Origin: Alphaproteobacteria bacterium
GTDB taxonomy: Bacteria; Pseudomonadota; Alphaproteobacteria; Oceanibaculales; Oceanibaculaceae
Assembly: GCA_018823745.1 (NCBI GenBank)
Contig: JAHJHR010000017.1
Span: 248,001 to 312,000 of the forward strand
DNA: 64,000 nucleotides
Direction: 5' to 3'
A program made the position numbers and the translations under genes. Below are positions 34,107 through 43,346 of the stretch, piece after piece. Below the pieces are notes generated by a model, which had not been told where the DNA came from, did no database searches, and saw only the letters and a program-made list of their open reading frames with translations. Each line of letters opens with the position of its first letter. The first letter of the stretch is position 1.

Positions 34107-35510
34107 ATGAAATGGACGTACGGCCTCGTCAACAGGCTCGTCAGGCTGTGCGACGTCATCCTGCTGCTGGTGTCGATCGGCATCGGCTGGTCGATGCGGC
34201 TGATTGATATCGGCGATAGCAGCGGCGCTATCCTGGTCGCCATCATCGGCGGGTTCGTGTTCATCAACACGGTAGAGCTGCTGGGTGGTTACCGGATCGA
34301 GAATTACCGCCATCGCGGCGCGCAGTTCCTGCACCTGCTGCTGGCCACGACGGCTGGCGGCAGCGCCATGGCGCTGGTCGTCTGGCTGTTCGCCGATTTC
34401 TCCCTGATCAGGGCCGAGGGCCTGTTGCTCTGGCTGCTTGGCACCCTCGCACTGGTCTGGGCGGGACGGATGCTTGTGCGGCTGTGGCTGCGCCGTCTGC
34501 ACAAGCAGGGGGCCTTCCGGCGCGATGTCATCATCGTCGGCGCCACCGAGATTGCCGAGCAGATCATCCAGAATATCCAGTCGCCGCAATGGCGGGAGCG
34601 TTTCCGCGTCATCGCCGTCTTCGACGACCGGATCGGCCGGCTAAAGGATGCCCGCATCGCCGGCATGCCCATACAGGGCGATATCGCGGCGTTGCGCGAC
34701 TATATCCATACGGTCGAGGCCGATCTGATCGCCATCGCCCTGCCCTGGGAAGCCGCCGGCCGGGTGTTCGACCTGCTGGAGCGGTTGCAGATGATCTCCG
34801 CCGATATCGTGCTGCCGATCCGGCCGAACCGACTGAATCTGCGGTTGCCGCAAGGCAGCGATCTTGCCGGCATGCCGGTGCTGCAGCTGATGCGCGAACC
34901 CCTGAAGGGCTCGATGGCGCTGGTGAAGCTGGCGCTGGATTACAGCGTCGGACTGGTCGGGATGGTGGTTGCCCTGCCGATCCTGGCCGTGGCTGCCATC
35001 GCCATAAAACTGGATTCGCCGGGGCCGATCCTCTTCAGGCAGCCGCGGCTCGGGCTGAACAACAAGCCCTTCATGATCTACAAGCTGCGCACCATGGCCG
35101 TCGATCCTGGCGATGACGGCACCAAAGGCACCAGCCGCAACGATCCGCGCATCACCAAGGTCGGCAATTTCCTGCGCCGCAGCAGCATCGATGAATTGCC
35201 GCAGCTGATCAACGTGCTGCGCGGCGAGATGTCGGTGGTTGGCCCCCGCGCTCATGTGCCGAACATGCTGGTCAGCGACGCCCCCTATGCCGAAGCCGTG
35301 CGCCGCTATGCGATGCGCAGCCGGATCAAGCCGGGTATTACCGGCTGGGCGCAGATCAACGGCATGCGCGGCGGCATCAATACATTGGAGAAAGCGCAAC
35401 GCGGCGTTGATCTTGACAGCTATTACGTCGAAAACTGGTCGGTATGGTTCGATCTGAAAATCATGATGCGCACCCTGACCGTCGGCATGGCCGGTCGCAA
35501 TGTATTCTAG
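34107..35510 (+). CDS. Undecaprenyl-phosphate sugar-1-phosphate transferase (initiating PGT)
   Basis: A 467-residue polyisoprenylphosphate hexose-1-phosphate transferase (WbaP/WcaJ/ExoY type). Four N-terminal helices (about 10-115), a Rossmann-like CoA-binding_3 domain (about 130-250) and a C-terminal catalytic domain with [24 protein letters not shown] and GPRAHVPNM, where Asp-Glu ([11 protein letters not shown]) act. It starts repeat-unit synthesis at the cytosolic membrane. Residues upstream of ATG 34107 in the same frame are a shadow; the GGAGAGA ribosome site supports 34107. Its end overlaps the GH18 gene. Confidence 0.87.
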   Translation: MKWTYGLVNRLVRLCDVILLLVSIGIGWSMRLIDIGDSSGAILVAIIGGFVFINTVELLGGYRIENYRHRGAQFLHLLLATTAGGSAMALVVWLFADFSLIRAEGLLLWLLGTLALVWAGRMLVRLWLRRLHKQGAFRRDVIIVGATEIAEQIIQNIQSPQWRERFRVIAVFDDRIGRLKDARIAGMPIQGDIAALRDYIHTVEADLIAIALPWEAAGRVFDLLERLQMISADIVLPIRPNRLNLRLPQGSDLAGMPVLQLMREPLKGSMALVKLALDYSVGLVGMVVALPILAVAAIAIKLDSPGPILFRQPRLGLNNKPFMIYKLRTMAVDPGDDGTKGTSRNDPRITKVGNFLRRSSIDELPQLINVLRGEMSVVGPRAHVPNMLVSDAPYAEAVRRYAMRSRIKPGITGWAQINGMRGGINTLEKAQRGVDLDSYYVENWSVWFDLKIMMRTLTVGMAGRNVF

Positions 35511-36496
35511 CCCTGATCCTTATTCTGGCGGGGCTGCTGCCGGCGATGGGGGCAAAGGCGGAGGTGCCGCTGCCGCCGCGCATCCTGCTGGGCTATCACG
35601 AAAGCTGGTGGGAAGTGCCGGCCAGCGGCGCGCGGGCCACACGGCTGGCCGCCCTGCCGGGGCATATCACCCTGGTTGCCCTGGCCTTCGCCCGGCCGGA
35701 TACGCAGTATCACGGCGCGCTGGAACTGGCCGGGACCGGGCTGCAATATCCCTATTCCGGCAAGGTATTACGCGAGGCGATTCAGCTTCTGCGGCAGCGC
35801 CAGCCGGAAACGAAAGTTCTGCTTTCCATTGGCGGGGCGACCTATACCAACTGGCACGCGCTGAACGAAGCCAGCCTGGCCCGGCTGGTGCGCGATCTGG
35901 GCCTCGACGGGGTGGATATCGATTTCGAGCCGGCGGAGCCAGGCTGCCGGACAAGCCGGGACGGCCAAATCCGCTGTGCCAGCGATCCTGCCTTCCAGGC
36001 CATCGTGAAGCGGATGCGGGCCGCCCTGCCCCGGCCAAACATTCTCAGCGTCGCCAGCTGGAGTGTCGGCGCCTATGGCGAGGGCCGGCATGCCAATGCC
36101 GTACCGCGCAGCCGCTATACCGGCATGGCGCTGTCTCTGCTGCGCTCACCGGAGGCAGCGGCCATCGATCTGGTCTCCATCATGGCCTACGATGCCGGCC
36201 CGGATTTCGATCCCTGGCAGGCTTTCCAGGCCTATCGGGAGCATTGGTCGGGACCGCTCGTCCTCGGCCTGCGGGTGCCGCAAACCCCGATGCAGCGCGA
36301 GGGAACCACCCTCTCGGCACGGATGGAAAGTCTGACGCGCAACGTTTTGCGCGATCCAAAGGGCGGGCTGATGGTTTATTCCCTCTCGGGGATACCGTCA
36401 GGCCCTACTGGCCCCGACAATCCGGACCCGCAATCGGTTGTCACCATGATCTGTCGGGAAATGGCGCTGCCGGGGTGCTCCACGCCGTTGCCGTAA
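35444..36496 (+). CDS. Glycoside hydrolase family 18 protein in the polysaccharide locus
   Basis: A 350-residue chitinase-fold protein. The catalytic strand LDGVDIDFEPAEP (about 151-163) fits D-x-x-D-x-D-x-E with Glu as proton donor, and VLLSIGGATYTNW is the GH18 SxGG strand. The N-terminus has a positively charged region and the hydrophobic [19 protein letters not shown], so it is exported. Start: ATG 35444 overlaps the transferase by 67 bases; a later non-ATG start is possible. Such a hydrolase could trim or release the polymer, implying amino sugar content in the chain, which is inference. Confidence 0.75.
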   Translation: MVRSENHDAHPDRRHGRSQCILALILILAGLLPAMGAKAEVPLPPRILLGYHESWWEVPASGARATRLAALPGHITLVALAFARPDTQYHGALELAGTGLQYPYSGKVLREAIQLLRQRQPETKVLLSIGGATYTNWHALNEASLARLVRDLGLDGVDIDFEPAEPGCRTSRDGQIRCASDPAFQAIVKRMRAALPRPNILSVASWSVGAYGEGRHANAVPRSRYTGMALSLLRSPEAAAIDLVSIMAYDAGPDFDPWQAFQAYREHWSGPLVLGLRVPQTPMQREGTTLSARMESLTRNVLRDPKGGLMVYSLSGIPSGPTGPDNPDPQSVVTMICREMALPGCSTPLP

Positions 36497-36529
36497 CCCT
36501 TCATCGCGAAGACTCTTTGTTTTATTACA

Positions 36530-37438
36530 ATGCATTGGAATCAAGTTTTGCTGCGACGCCTTAAGAAACTGATCGACCATCCCGGATTCCGTGCCGAACC
36601 GTTGACGATGAGCGGCCGCAGCCTTGCCTGGGCCGCGCATGTCGCCCGTGGGGCATCGCCAGTCTTCCCACTGACAGCTTCAGGCGGGGAGAAAATGCGG
36701 GTCCCGTCCGATCTGCGTTATACCTCGGTCAGCTGCTATGTGCTGCGCGACTGGTGCGAGCCGGAACTGCGCCACCTCGATCAGCTGGTCCGCCCTGGCT
36801 CCGTCTTCATCGATATCGGCGCCAATATCGGCCTGTTCACACTGAAGGCCGCGCGGCTGACCGGTCCGCAAGGACGGGTTATCGCCATCGAGCCCGGCAC
36901 CGAGGCCGCGAACCGGCTGGAGGAGAATGTCGGGCTGAACAGCTATGCGCAGGTAACCATCCTGCGCCAGGCCCTGTCCGACAGCAATGGCGAAGCCGTG
37001 CTGCATCACGTGCAGCTGGGCAATGACCCGCAGGCCTATTCCCTCGTCGGCAGCGCCCTGGCAACCGACGGCGAAACCGTGAAGACGGAAACTCTGGACA
37101 GCCTGGTCAGCCGCCTGGCGCTGACTCAGATCGACTGCATAAAGATGGATGTGGAAGGCGCCGAACCCATGGTCATCGCCGGTGCGGCCCAGACGCTGGA
37201 CCGGTTCCACCCGATGGTCATATTCGAGATCAATACCACGCTGATCGCCAAGGGCACCCAGGGCGCCGGGGCCAATGATGCCGCCTGGCAGATGCTGAAG
37301 GCGCATGGCTACGGTTTCCGGCGCTTTCGCGATGGAAGCCCCGTTCCGGTCGATTCGGTCGGCAGCGAATTCGGCAATCTGCTTGCGGTGCATCCCGATG
37401 GCCCCTCGCCGGTCGGCCCGCAGGATATGGGGCGATGA
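36530..37438 (+). CDS. FkbM-family methyltransferase (polysaccharide locus)
   Basis: A 302-residue SAM-dependent O-methyltransferase. The SAM motif is FIDIGANIGLFTLKAARLTG and the acidic VIAIEPGTEAANRLEENV; the FkbM signature is IDCIKMDVEGAEPMVIAGAA. Likely methylates a sugar of the repeat unit. The stop overlaps the co-polymerase start by ATGA, so it belongs to the operon. A later ATG (36608) would trim 26 residues. It is not a close copy of the FkbM protein at 31343, judging from the different lengths and motif surroundings. Confidence 0.82.
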   Translation: MHWNQVLLRRLKKLIDHPGFRAEPLTMSGRSLAWAAHVARGASPVFPLTASGGEKMRVPSDLRYTSVSCYVLRDWCEPELRHLDQLVRPGSVFIDIGANIGLFTLKAARLTGPQGRVIAIEPGTEAANRLEENVGLNSYAQVTILRQALSDSNGEAVLHHVQLGNDPQAYSLVGSALATDGETVKTETLDSLVSRLALTQIDCIKMDVEGAEPMVIAGAAQTLDRFHPMVIFEINTTLIAKGTQGAGANDAAWQMLKAHGYGFRRFRDGSPVPVDSVGSEFGNLLAVHPDGPSPVGPQDMGR

Positions 37439-39579
37439 GCAGCCTGCAAGGCATCGACGCCGACAGCCGGGATTATGTCCCCAGTGGACAGGCCGGCCAT
37501 GGCTCCTTCACGCTGCGCGATATCAGCGTCCTTGCGTTCTATAACTGGCGCCTGATCCTGTGTGCCTTCCTGCTGATCTTCGCCATCGGGGTTACCGCGG
37601 CGGTGAAGACCCAGACGCAATACACGGCCGAGGGCCGCATGCTGGTGCTGATCTCGCGCGAGCATGCCGGTAATCAATCCGCGGCGGGCTTGACCGCCAG
37701 CATCATCTCGGTCGATGGCCTGAAAGCCGTCGAATCGGAAATCAACATTCTGGTCAGCCCGGCCGTGATCCGCGAAATGGTTGCCCGGCTGGGGGCCACC
37801 TATCTGTTTCCCGAACTGGCGGAGCGCCGCTATCTCGGCCTGCTGCCTGCCTATTCGGAAGCGGATCATCTGGGCCGCGCCACCGCGATGGTGCGCGAAA
37901 GGCTGAGTGCACAGCCAATCTCGGATTCGAACATCGTCAATGTGACCTTCCGCCACCCTGTGCCGGAGATCGCCTCGCGCGTGGTCAACGAGATGCTGGA
38001 GATCTACCTCAATCGCCGGCGCGAGATTTACGACAATTCCCGGCTCGCCCTGCTGACCACGGAACTGACCCGCACCAGCAGCCAGTTGGAGCGGCTGAGC
38101 GATCAGATCGAGCAGGTGAAGCGCAGCTACAACATCGTAAACATCGAACAGGAAGTCCTGCTTGCGGCCAATCAGGTCGACACAATTCTGGCCCGCCAGC
38201 GCCAGACCAAGGAGCGTGCCGTTGCCCTGCAGGCGCAGATCGACGAGGCCCGGACAAAGCTGGCGGCGACGCCCTTGCGCATCTTCGATTTCGTCGAGAC
38301 GACCAATAATTCCTCGAACAATGACGACCGCAACATCCTGCTGAAGCTGATGCTGGAGCGTGACCAGATGCGCCAGCACTACAAGCCGAATTATCCGCCG
38401 CTGCAGGATATCGAGCGCCAGATCGCGGTGGTCCGCCAATCGATGAATATCGAGAATAATCCGTTTTATACGACCAGCCGGGACGTCCGTAACCCGACCC
38501 ATGATTTCCTGGCCAGCCATCTGTTGCAGCTGGAAATCGAAGCCAGCGCCATCGACAAGCAACTGGTCGAACTGCAGGGCCAGTTGAGCGAGAGCGAGAA
38601 GAACGTCACCCGGATGCGCGAGGCGAATTCCCAGCTGCGCGAGCTGGAGCGCAGCCGGATGCTGCTGGAAACCATCAACCGCGAATACACGCTGCAGGCC
38701 GAAACGGTGTGGATCGAGGAAATCGCCGCCCAGAACAAGGATTCCAGCGTCCGTGTCGCGCAATGGGCGTCACCGCCCGTCATCGGCCAGTCGCGGATGC
38801 CGAGCTTCCTGGCGGCCGGGCTGGTCGGCGGCCTGCTGTTTGCCGGCGCCGTCGGTTTTGCCGCCACCCGGTTCCGCCAGGTCTTCATCCTGCCGGCCGA
38901 AGCGGAACGCCGTCTGATGATGCCGGAATTGTCGACCCTGTCCGAAACCGACCCGGGCAAGCGGCTGGAACAGGCACAGGATGCGACGGCCCTGCTGGTC
39001 TCGCGCCTGACAGAAACCCGGATCGACGGCAAGCTGCTGCAATCGATCCAGATCGTCTCCGACACGCTGACCGACGATTTCCTGACCGTCAATGCCGCCC
39101 TGGCATCGGAAATCGCCCTGAATCACGGCCGCACGGTCCTGATCGTCGATCTGGTCGAAAACGGCGAAACGCTGCTTTCCCTGCTCGGCGAGGACACGGC
39201 CGTGACCCGGAAAATCGTCGGCGAGATCGAGATCGCCGGCACGGCCATCCCGGGGCTGGGCGTCACGCGCAACGCCACCCTCTCCACCTTGTGCAATCCC
39301 CGCGCGCCGATGCCGGCTATCCGTGCCACGCTGGACTCGCTGCAGGGCGAATATGACATGCTGGTCCTCGCCACCACCCCCCGCCATGTCGGGCCGATGT
39401 CGCAGCGCCTGGCACCGCTGGTCGATGCCAGCATCCTGGTGCTGGCGGCGGAGGAAACCCGCGCCCTGGCGGCCAATGACCTGCGCAGCGGCCTGCTCGA
39501 CGCCGGTGGCGACCTGCTCGGCTTTATTTTCACGGGCCGACGCTTTTACGTTCCAAGGATGATTTACCGATGGCTGTAA
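37435..39579 (+). CDS. Polysaccharide co-polymerase (Wzz/ExoP/GumC type) with degenerate kinase domain
   Basis: A 714-residue inner-membrane protein that sets chain length and couples polymerisation to export. Helix 1 is at about 38-56, a large coiled-coil periplasmic domain spans about 60-455 (SQLERLSDQIEQVKRSYNIV), and helix 2 is at about 456-478. The last 180 residues look like a BY-kinase fold with VLIVDLV (about 567) but no G-x-G-K-S/T P-loop: where it should be the text is IVSDTLTDDFLTVNAALA. There is no Tyr cluster at the end. It therefore is likely inactive as a kinase. Confidence 0.8.
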   Translation: MSSLQGIDADSRDYVPSGQAGHGSFTLRDISVLAFYNWRLILCAFLLIFAIGVTAAVKTQTQYTAEGRMLVLISREHAGNQSAAGLTASIISVDGLKAVESEINILVSPAVIREMVARLGATYLFPELAERRYLGLLPAYSEADHLGRATAMVRERLSAQPISDSNIVNVTFRHPVPEIASRVVNEMLEIYLNRRREIYDNSRLALLTTELTRTSSQLERLSDQIEQVKRSYNIVNIEQEVLLAANQVDTILARQRQTKERAVALQAQIDEARTKLAATPLRIFDFVETTNNSSNNDDRNILLKLMLERDQMRQHYKPNYPPLQDIERQIAVVRQSMNIENNPFYTTSRDVRNPTHDFLASHLLQLEIEASAIDKQLVELQGQLSESEKNVTRMREANSQLRELERSRMLLETINREYTLQAETVWIEEIAAQNKDSSVRVAQWASPPVIGQSRMPSFLAAGLVGGLLFAGAVGFAATRFRQVFILPAEAERRLMMPELSTLSETDPGKRLEQAQDATALLVSRLTETRIDGKLLQSIQIVSDTLTDDFLTVNAALASEIALNHGRTVLIVDLVENGETLLSLLGEDTAVTRKIVGEIEIAGTAIPGLGVTRNATLSTLCNPRAPMPAIRATLDSLQGEYDMLVLATTPRHVGPMSQRLAPLVDASILVLAAEETRALAANDLRSGLLDAGGDLLGFIFTGRRFYVPRMIYRWL

Positions 39580-40304
39580 CCCGCGTCTTCGCCGCGCTGT
39601 CGCTGCTGGTCGCGCTTGCTGCCTGCAGCACCGACCAGTCGCTGACACTGGCCAAGGAAAAGGCCGATGCCCAGGGCTTTGCCGCCTGGAGCGACGCCGT
39701 CCCCGATTACCGGATCGGCCCCGGCGACAAGCTGCAGGTGCGCTATCTGTTCACGCCGGAGCTGGATGAAGAGGTGCTGGTGGCCCCGGATGGCCAGATA
39801 TCCCTGCGCACCGCCGACGCCGTTCTGGCCGCCGGCAAGACCCTGCCGGAGCTGAATATCGGCATCCAGCAGGCGGCGCAGAAATGGCTGCGCGAACCGG
39901 TGGTGAATGCCACGATCACCCAGGCGACCTCCTCGCGCATCTATGTCGGCGGGCAGGTCGGGACACCGGGCGTTTATCGCATTGATGGCCGTATCGGATT
40001 GCTGGAAGGTGTGCTGCTGGCGGGCGGCTTCCGCGATACGGCGCGGCTGAGCGAGGTGGTGCTGATCCGGCGTGACCCGACGGGCCGGCCGATGATGCGC
40101 ACCGTGAATGCCCGGCAGTTCATCGAGACAGCGACGATGGCAGACAGCGTACCGCTGTTTTCAGGCGACATCATCTATGTACCGCGCAGCTCGATCAGCG
40201 AGATCAATCTCTGGATCGACCAGTTTATCACCAAGGTCCTGCCGTTCGACCGCAGTGCCAATTTCACCTACAGCCTGTACCGCAACCAGACGCCGGTGCC
40301 ATGA
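39570..40304 (+). CDS. Wza-type polysaccharide export lipoprotein
   Basis: A 244-residue outer-membrane export protein. Its lipobox is VALAACS with Cys19. The Poly_export domain is at about 40-130 (PDYRIGPGDKLQVRYLFTPE, then EVLVAPDGQISLRTAD) and an SLBB domain at about 130-215 (IYVGGQVGTPGVYRIDGRIG). It forms the exit pore of the polymer with the co-polymerase, whose gene it overlaps by 10 bases. Shorter than Wza, with one SLBB domain as in many alphaproteobacterial homologues. Confidence 0.85.
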   Translation: MAVTRVFAALSLLVALAACSTDQSLTLAKEKADAQGFAAWSDAVPDYRIGPGDKLQVRYLFTPELDEEVLVAPDGQISLRTADAVLAAGKTLPELNIGIQQAAQKWLREPVVNATITQATSSRIYVGGQVGTPGVYRIDGRIGLLEGVLLAGGFRDTARLSEVVLIRRDPTGRPMMRTVNARQFIETATMADSVPLFSGDIIYVPRSSISEINLWIDQFITKVLPFDRSANFTYSLYRNQTPVP

Positions 40305-41110
40305 ACCAGATTGTCCCCGTGGAGCCTGCCTATCCCGAGACCTGGTTTCTCGGCGTGAAGCTGGCCGATCTGGACGTGGCGGCGGCGGCCCGGGCCATCG
40401 TCGCCCGGCCGGCCGGGGCGGGTTTCGCCTATGTGGTGACACCCAATGCCCAGCATATGGTGGCCCTGCATAATGGCGCCCCTGACTTGCAGGCCGCCTA
40501 TGATGCCGCCTGGCTGCGCCTGTCGGACAGCCAGGTCGTGCGCCTGCTGGGCCAGCATCTGTTCGGCATGGCCCTGCCCAGCTGCGCCGGCAGCGACCTG
40601 ACGGCAGCGCTGTTTGCGAATCACATCCAGGCTGCGGATACGATCTGCGTGATCGGCGGCGATGATGAGCTGCGTGACCGGCTGATCGCGCAGTATGGGT
40701 TGCAGCGCCTGTCCCTGCACCAGCCCCCCATGGGCTTCATCAAGGACCCGGCAGCGGTGCAGGCCGCGCTGGATTTCGTGGCCGCTCATCCCAGCCGCTA
40801 TATCTTTCTGGCTGTCGGGCAGCCGCGCGGCGAAATCCTTGCCCGGCTGCTGAAGGAGCGCGGAGACATTACGGGCACCGGGCTGTGCATCGGCAGCTCG
40901 CTGCATTTCATCACCGGTCTGGTACAGCGCGCCCCGGAATGGATGCGGCGCTATGCCCTGGAATGGCTGCACCGGCTGATACGCTCCCCGCGCACGCATT
41001 TCCGCCGGGTCTTCATCGAATCCCTGCCGCTGCTCGGCATGGCGGTACGGGCGCGTCTGGCACCGGAATCCAGGCGGCATCTGCCGCGCCGAGGCAAGAC
41101 CCCGGCATGA
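40301..41110 (+). CDS. WecG/TagA/CpsF-family glycosyltransferase
   Basis: A 269-residue membrane-associated glycosyltransferase (GT26). The family body is clear: VVTPNAQHMVALHNG, LAVGQPRGEILA (for the G-x-P-x-x-E site), and IGSSLHFITGLVQRAPEWMR followed by YALEWLHRLI. It adds a sugar such as ManNAc-type residue to an undecaprenyl-linked acceptor. Overlaps both its neighbours by 4 bases. It is the only classical glycosyltransferase in the locus apart from the initiating one. Confidence 0.85.
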   Translation: MNQIVPVEPAYPETWFLGVKLADLDVAAAARAIVARPAGAGFAYVVTPNAQHMVALHNGAPDLQAAYDAAWLRLSDSQVVRLLGQHLFGMALPSCAGSDLTAALFANHIQAADTICVIGGDDELRDRLIAQYGLQRLSLHQPPMGFIKDPAAVQAALDFVAAHPSRYIFLAVGQPRGEILARLLKERGDITGTGLCIGSSLHFITGLVQRAPEWMRRYALEWLHRLIRSPRTHFRRVFIESLPLLGMAVRARLAPESRRHLPRRGKTPA

Positions 41111-42396
41111 GCGTTCTGGCGCAACCACGACGGGGGCGCGTTCTGGTGTCCAGAACGGTGGCTGCGGCGCAGGTCCAGAGCCGCTCACGCAGCATGGTGC
41201 TTCTGCTGCTGGTTGCCCTGCCGATGTTCGGCCAGAGCTTCCATTACCTGATCGACGTGGGGCCGCTCTATTACCTGTCGAAGGGCTGGCCGCTGCTGAC
41301 CGCGCCGCTGGCGGTCTATGCGCTGTTCCGGGAGCAGATGCCCTGGCGCACCTTCTATGTCTTCCTGCTGGCCTATGTGCTGGGGCTGACGCCGCTGCTG
41401 GCGATGATCTATTTCCCGGTCGGCTTTGCCGATGCCTTCGCCACCACCGCCAAGACCCTGCCCTTCCTGTATTATTTCTCAGCCCTTGGTTTCCTGCTGC
41501 TGGCGCGGCCAGCACCGGACGAGCTGCGCCGGGTGATGATCGGGCTGGGCATCGCCAGCTTCGTCGTCATGCTGCTGCTCTGGCTGACGATACCGTCGGA
41601 TATGTACCGGGCCGACCCGGCCGAATCCAAGCTGTTCCTGTACGAGAAGGAACGCGGAAACCGTATTTTCATGCCGATGTTCTTCGGCCTGATCTTCGTG
41701 TTCTATCTGGCGCGCCGGGCCTTCATGCGGCGCGAGATCTGGGCTTTCGTGGCGATGATCGCCTGCTTTGCCCTGCTGGTGATGATCTACAAGCAGCGCA
41801 CGGTGATTGGTGCGGCGGCGCTGGTTATTGGCTTTATCGCCCTGCGCGCGACCAGCGGCTGGTTCCGAACCGTGCTGCTGCTGGCTGGCGTGATCGCCGG
41901 GCTGATTGCCATGGCGCTGATATTCGGCCCCTATCTGCAACGCCTCGAAGCGATGTTCGGCGCCTCACTGGATATCCGCGAGGTTTCGGTCAGGACAGCC
42001 GCCGATTTCATCGCCAATAATTACCTGGCGCTGATCTTCGGCGCCGGCTCGGTCACCCGGATCAGCGACAACAATTTGCAGACGATCCTGGGGAACGCCC
42101 ATTTCTTCCTGGCCGATATCGGCTGGCTGGGCATTATCTTCGAATATGGCCTCGTCGGCGCCAGCCTGATCCTGGGCGCCTATATCGTGGCCCTGCGGCA
42201 GGCGGCAACGCAGCAGCGCAATGACGACGATCCTTTCCTGGGTGCGCTGGGCGATTACGTGATCTATCTGCTGGTCACGTCAGCCGTCTATTCGCTGGTC
42301 TTCACGCCGGGCGAGGTGGCGACGATTCTGGCCCTGCTGGTTTTCCTGCACAGGCGTCCACCCGGCATGCAAAAGCAAAAGATTAAACCGAGTTAA
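41107..42396 (+). CDS. Wzy-like polysaccharide polymerase
   Basis: A 429-residue inner-membrane protein with about ten helices, alternating with charged loops, and a large periplasmic loop between about 270 and 320 (TAADFIANNYLALIFGAGSV). Wzy/O-antigen ligase proteins are weakly conserved; the call rests on topology and its place at the end of a wbaP-wza operon. The frame extends upstream through the WecG gene but only the ATG at 41107, overlapping its stop by ATGA, is likely used. It could alternatively be an O-antigen ligase homologue. Confidence 0.7.
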   Translation: MSVLAQPRRGRVLVSRTVAAAQVQSRSRSMVLLLLVALPMFGQSFHYLIDVGPLYYLSKGWPLLTAPLAVYALFREQMPWRTFYVFLLAYVLGLTPLLAMIYFPVGFADAFATTAKTLPFLYYFSALGFLLLARPAPDELRRVMIGLGIASFVVMLLLWLTIPSDMYRADPAESKLFLYEKERGNRIFMPMFFGLIFVFYLARRAFMRREIWAFVAMIACFALLVMIYKQRTVIGAAALVIGFIALRATSGWFRTVLLLAGVIAGLIAMALIFGPYLQRLEAMFGASLDIREVSVRTAADFIANNYLALIFGAGSVTRISDNNLQTILGNAHFFLADIGWLGIIFEYGLVGASLILGAYIVALRQAATQQRNDDDPFLGALGDYVIYLLVTSAVYSLVFTPGEVATILALLVFLHRRPPGMQKQKIKPS

Positions 42397-42510
42397 TATT
42401 ATTATGGTGGGCGCTCCCTATGCGGCGGGTTAAAGTAATGTTGATCAGTCATTTGCACCGGGGCATTGCCGGTGTTCCGTGTAATTTCCCGCCCGCATGA
42501 GGAGAACCCG

Positions 42511-43062
42511 ATGGCCGCTGCAAAAACTGAAGCCACCAATACGACGGCTGGTGAGACGGAAGACACGCTGACCCAGACCCTTGCAGGCAACAGCCTGATC
42601 AAGAATTACGTGGTCGCGTCCGTTGCTGCCAGCGCCGTGCCGGTCCCGCTGTTCGACATCGCCGCCGTGACCGCGATCCAGCTGCGCATGATCCAGAAGC
42701 TCTCGCATCTGTATGGCAAGCCCTTCTCCGAGGGCGTCGTGCGCTCAATCATCGCCTCGCTGGGCGGCAGCGTCGTCGGCATCGGTGTCGGCGCCATGGC
42801 GGCCAGCCTCGTGAAATTCGTACCGGTTATCGGCTGGGCGGCATCCATCATGTCGCTGCCGCTGATCGCTGGCGCCTCGACCTATGCCATCGGCCAGGTC
42901 TTCCAGAAGCATTATGCCGAGGGCGGCACCGCCTTCGATCTGAAGACCGAGGATGTGAAGGCGTATTACAAGGAGCAGTTCGAAAAGGGCAAGGTCATGG
43001 CCGCCGAGGCGAAAGCCAAGGCCAAGGAAACCGCCAAGGACACGCTCGACGCGGCTGCCTGA
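42511..43062 (+). CDS. DUF697-family membrane protein
   Basis: A 183-residue inner-membrane protein with two or three helices (IKNYVVASVAASAVPVPLFD, SLGGSVVGIGVGAMAASLVK, VIGWAASIMSLPLIAGAST). The family (YcjF-like domain) includes proteins linked to cell shape and stress. The tail is Lys/Ala/Glu-rich and helical (AEAKAKAKETAKD). ATG 42511 has a GGAG ribosome site; a longer frame upstream is rejected. Followed by a strong terminator. Its position after the polysaccharide operon is probably incidental, since it is preceded by a 114-base gap. Confidence 0.7.
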   Translation: MAAAKTEATNTTAGETEDTLTQTLAGNSLIKNYVVASVAASAVPVPLFDIAAVTAIQLRMIQKLSHLYGKPFSEGVVRSIIASLGGSVVGIGVGAMAASLVKFVPVIGWAASIMSLPLIAGASTYAIGQVFQKHYAEGGTAFDLKTEDVKAYYKEQFEKGKVMAAEAKAKAKETAKDTLDAAA

Positions 43063-43086
43063 CAGGTTTCTTCTGTCCGGATGCAG

Positions 43087-43117
43087 AAACGGCCCCTTCG
43101 CAGGAAGGGGCCGTTTT
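43087..43117 (+). terminator. Intrinsic terminator after the DUF697 gene
   Basis: A 13-base perfect stem, AAACGGCCCCTTC / GAAGGGGCCGTTT, with a GCAG loop and a short T-run at its 3' edge (TTTT). It stands between convergent units, so it could also stop minus-strand transcription from the small membrane protein gene. Confidence 0.85.
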
Positions 43118-43145
43118 CATGTCAGCTGTAGAAGAACCGCTGCCG

Positions 43146-43346
43146 CTATTTCTTCACGCGCACGGCCTTCGGAAACCGATCATCCGAGGCGAGCAGGACG
43201 AGCACCCCCACCACAGGGGTGAAGATGAAGGAAACCAGGAAGTTTCCGAAGAAGCCGAAGCGCCTGTTCCGGCCTAGTACGCCGATGATCCAGCTGGCGA
43301 AAATCCAGGCAAGGACGCCAAGTGGACTGAAAGCTGGCCACATCAT
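43146..43346 (-). CDS. Small two-helix membrane protein, last gene of ABC-SPFH operon
   Basis: A 66-residue protein I do not recognise by family. Two hydrophobic segments (about 6-24 and 32-54) are linked by a basic turn, GRNRRFGF, with a basic tail (RFPKAVRVKK), so both ends probably face the cytosol. It resembles small subunits or accessory proteins of membrane complexes. Its start overlaps the binding-protein gene stop by ATGA (43343-43346), so it is translationally coupled to it. Low sequence complexity of family signals makes the role guesswork. Confidence 0.6.
   Translation of the reverse strand: MMWPAFSPLGVLAWIFASWIIGVLGRNRRFGFFGNFLVSFIFTPVVGVLVLLASDDRFPKAVRVKK

Noticed and set aside
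42456..42474. CACCGG/CCGGTG hairpin after the Wzy-like gene
   Set aside because: Six base pairs only and without a T-run; may be chance in GC-rich DNA.
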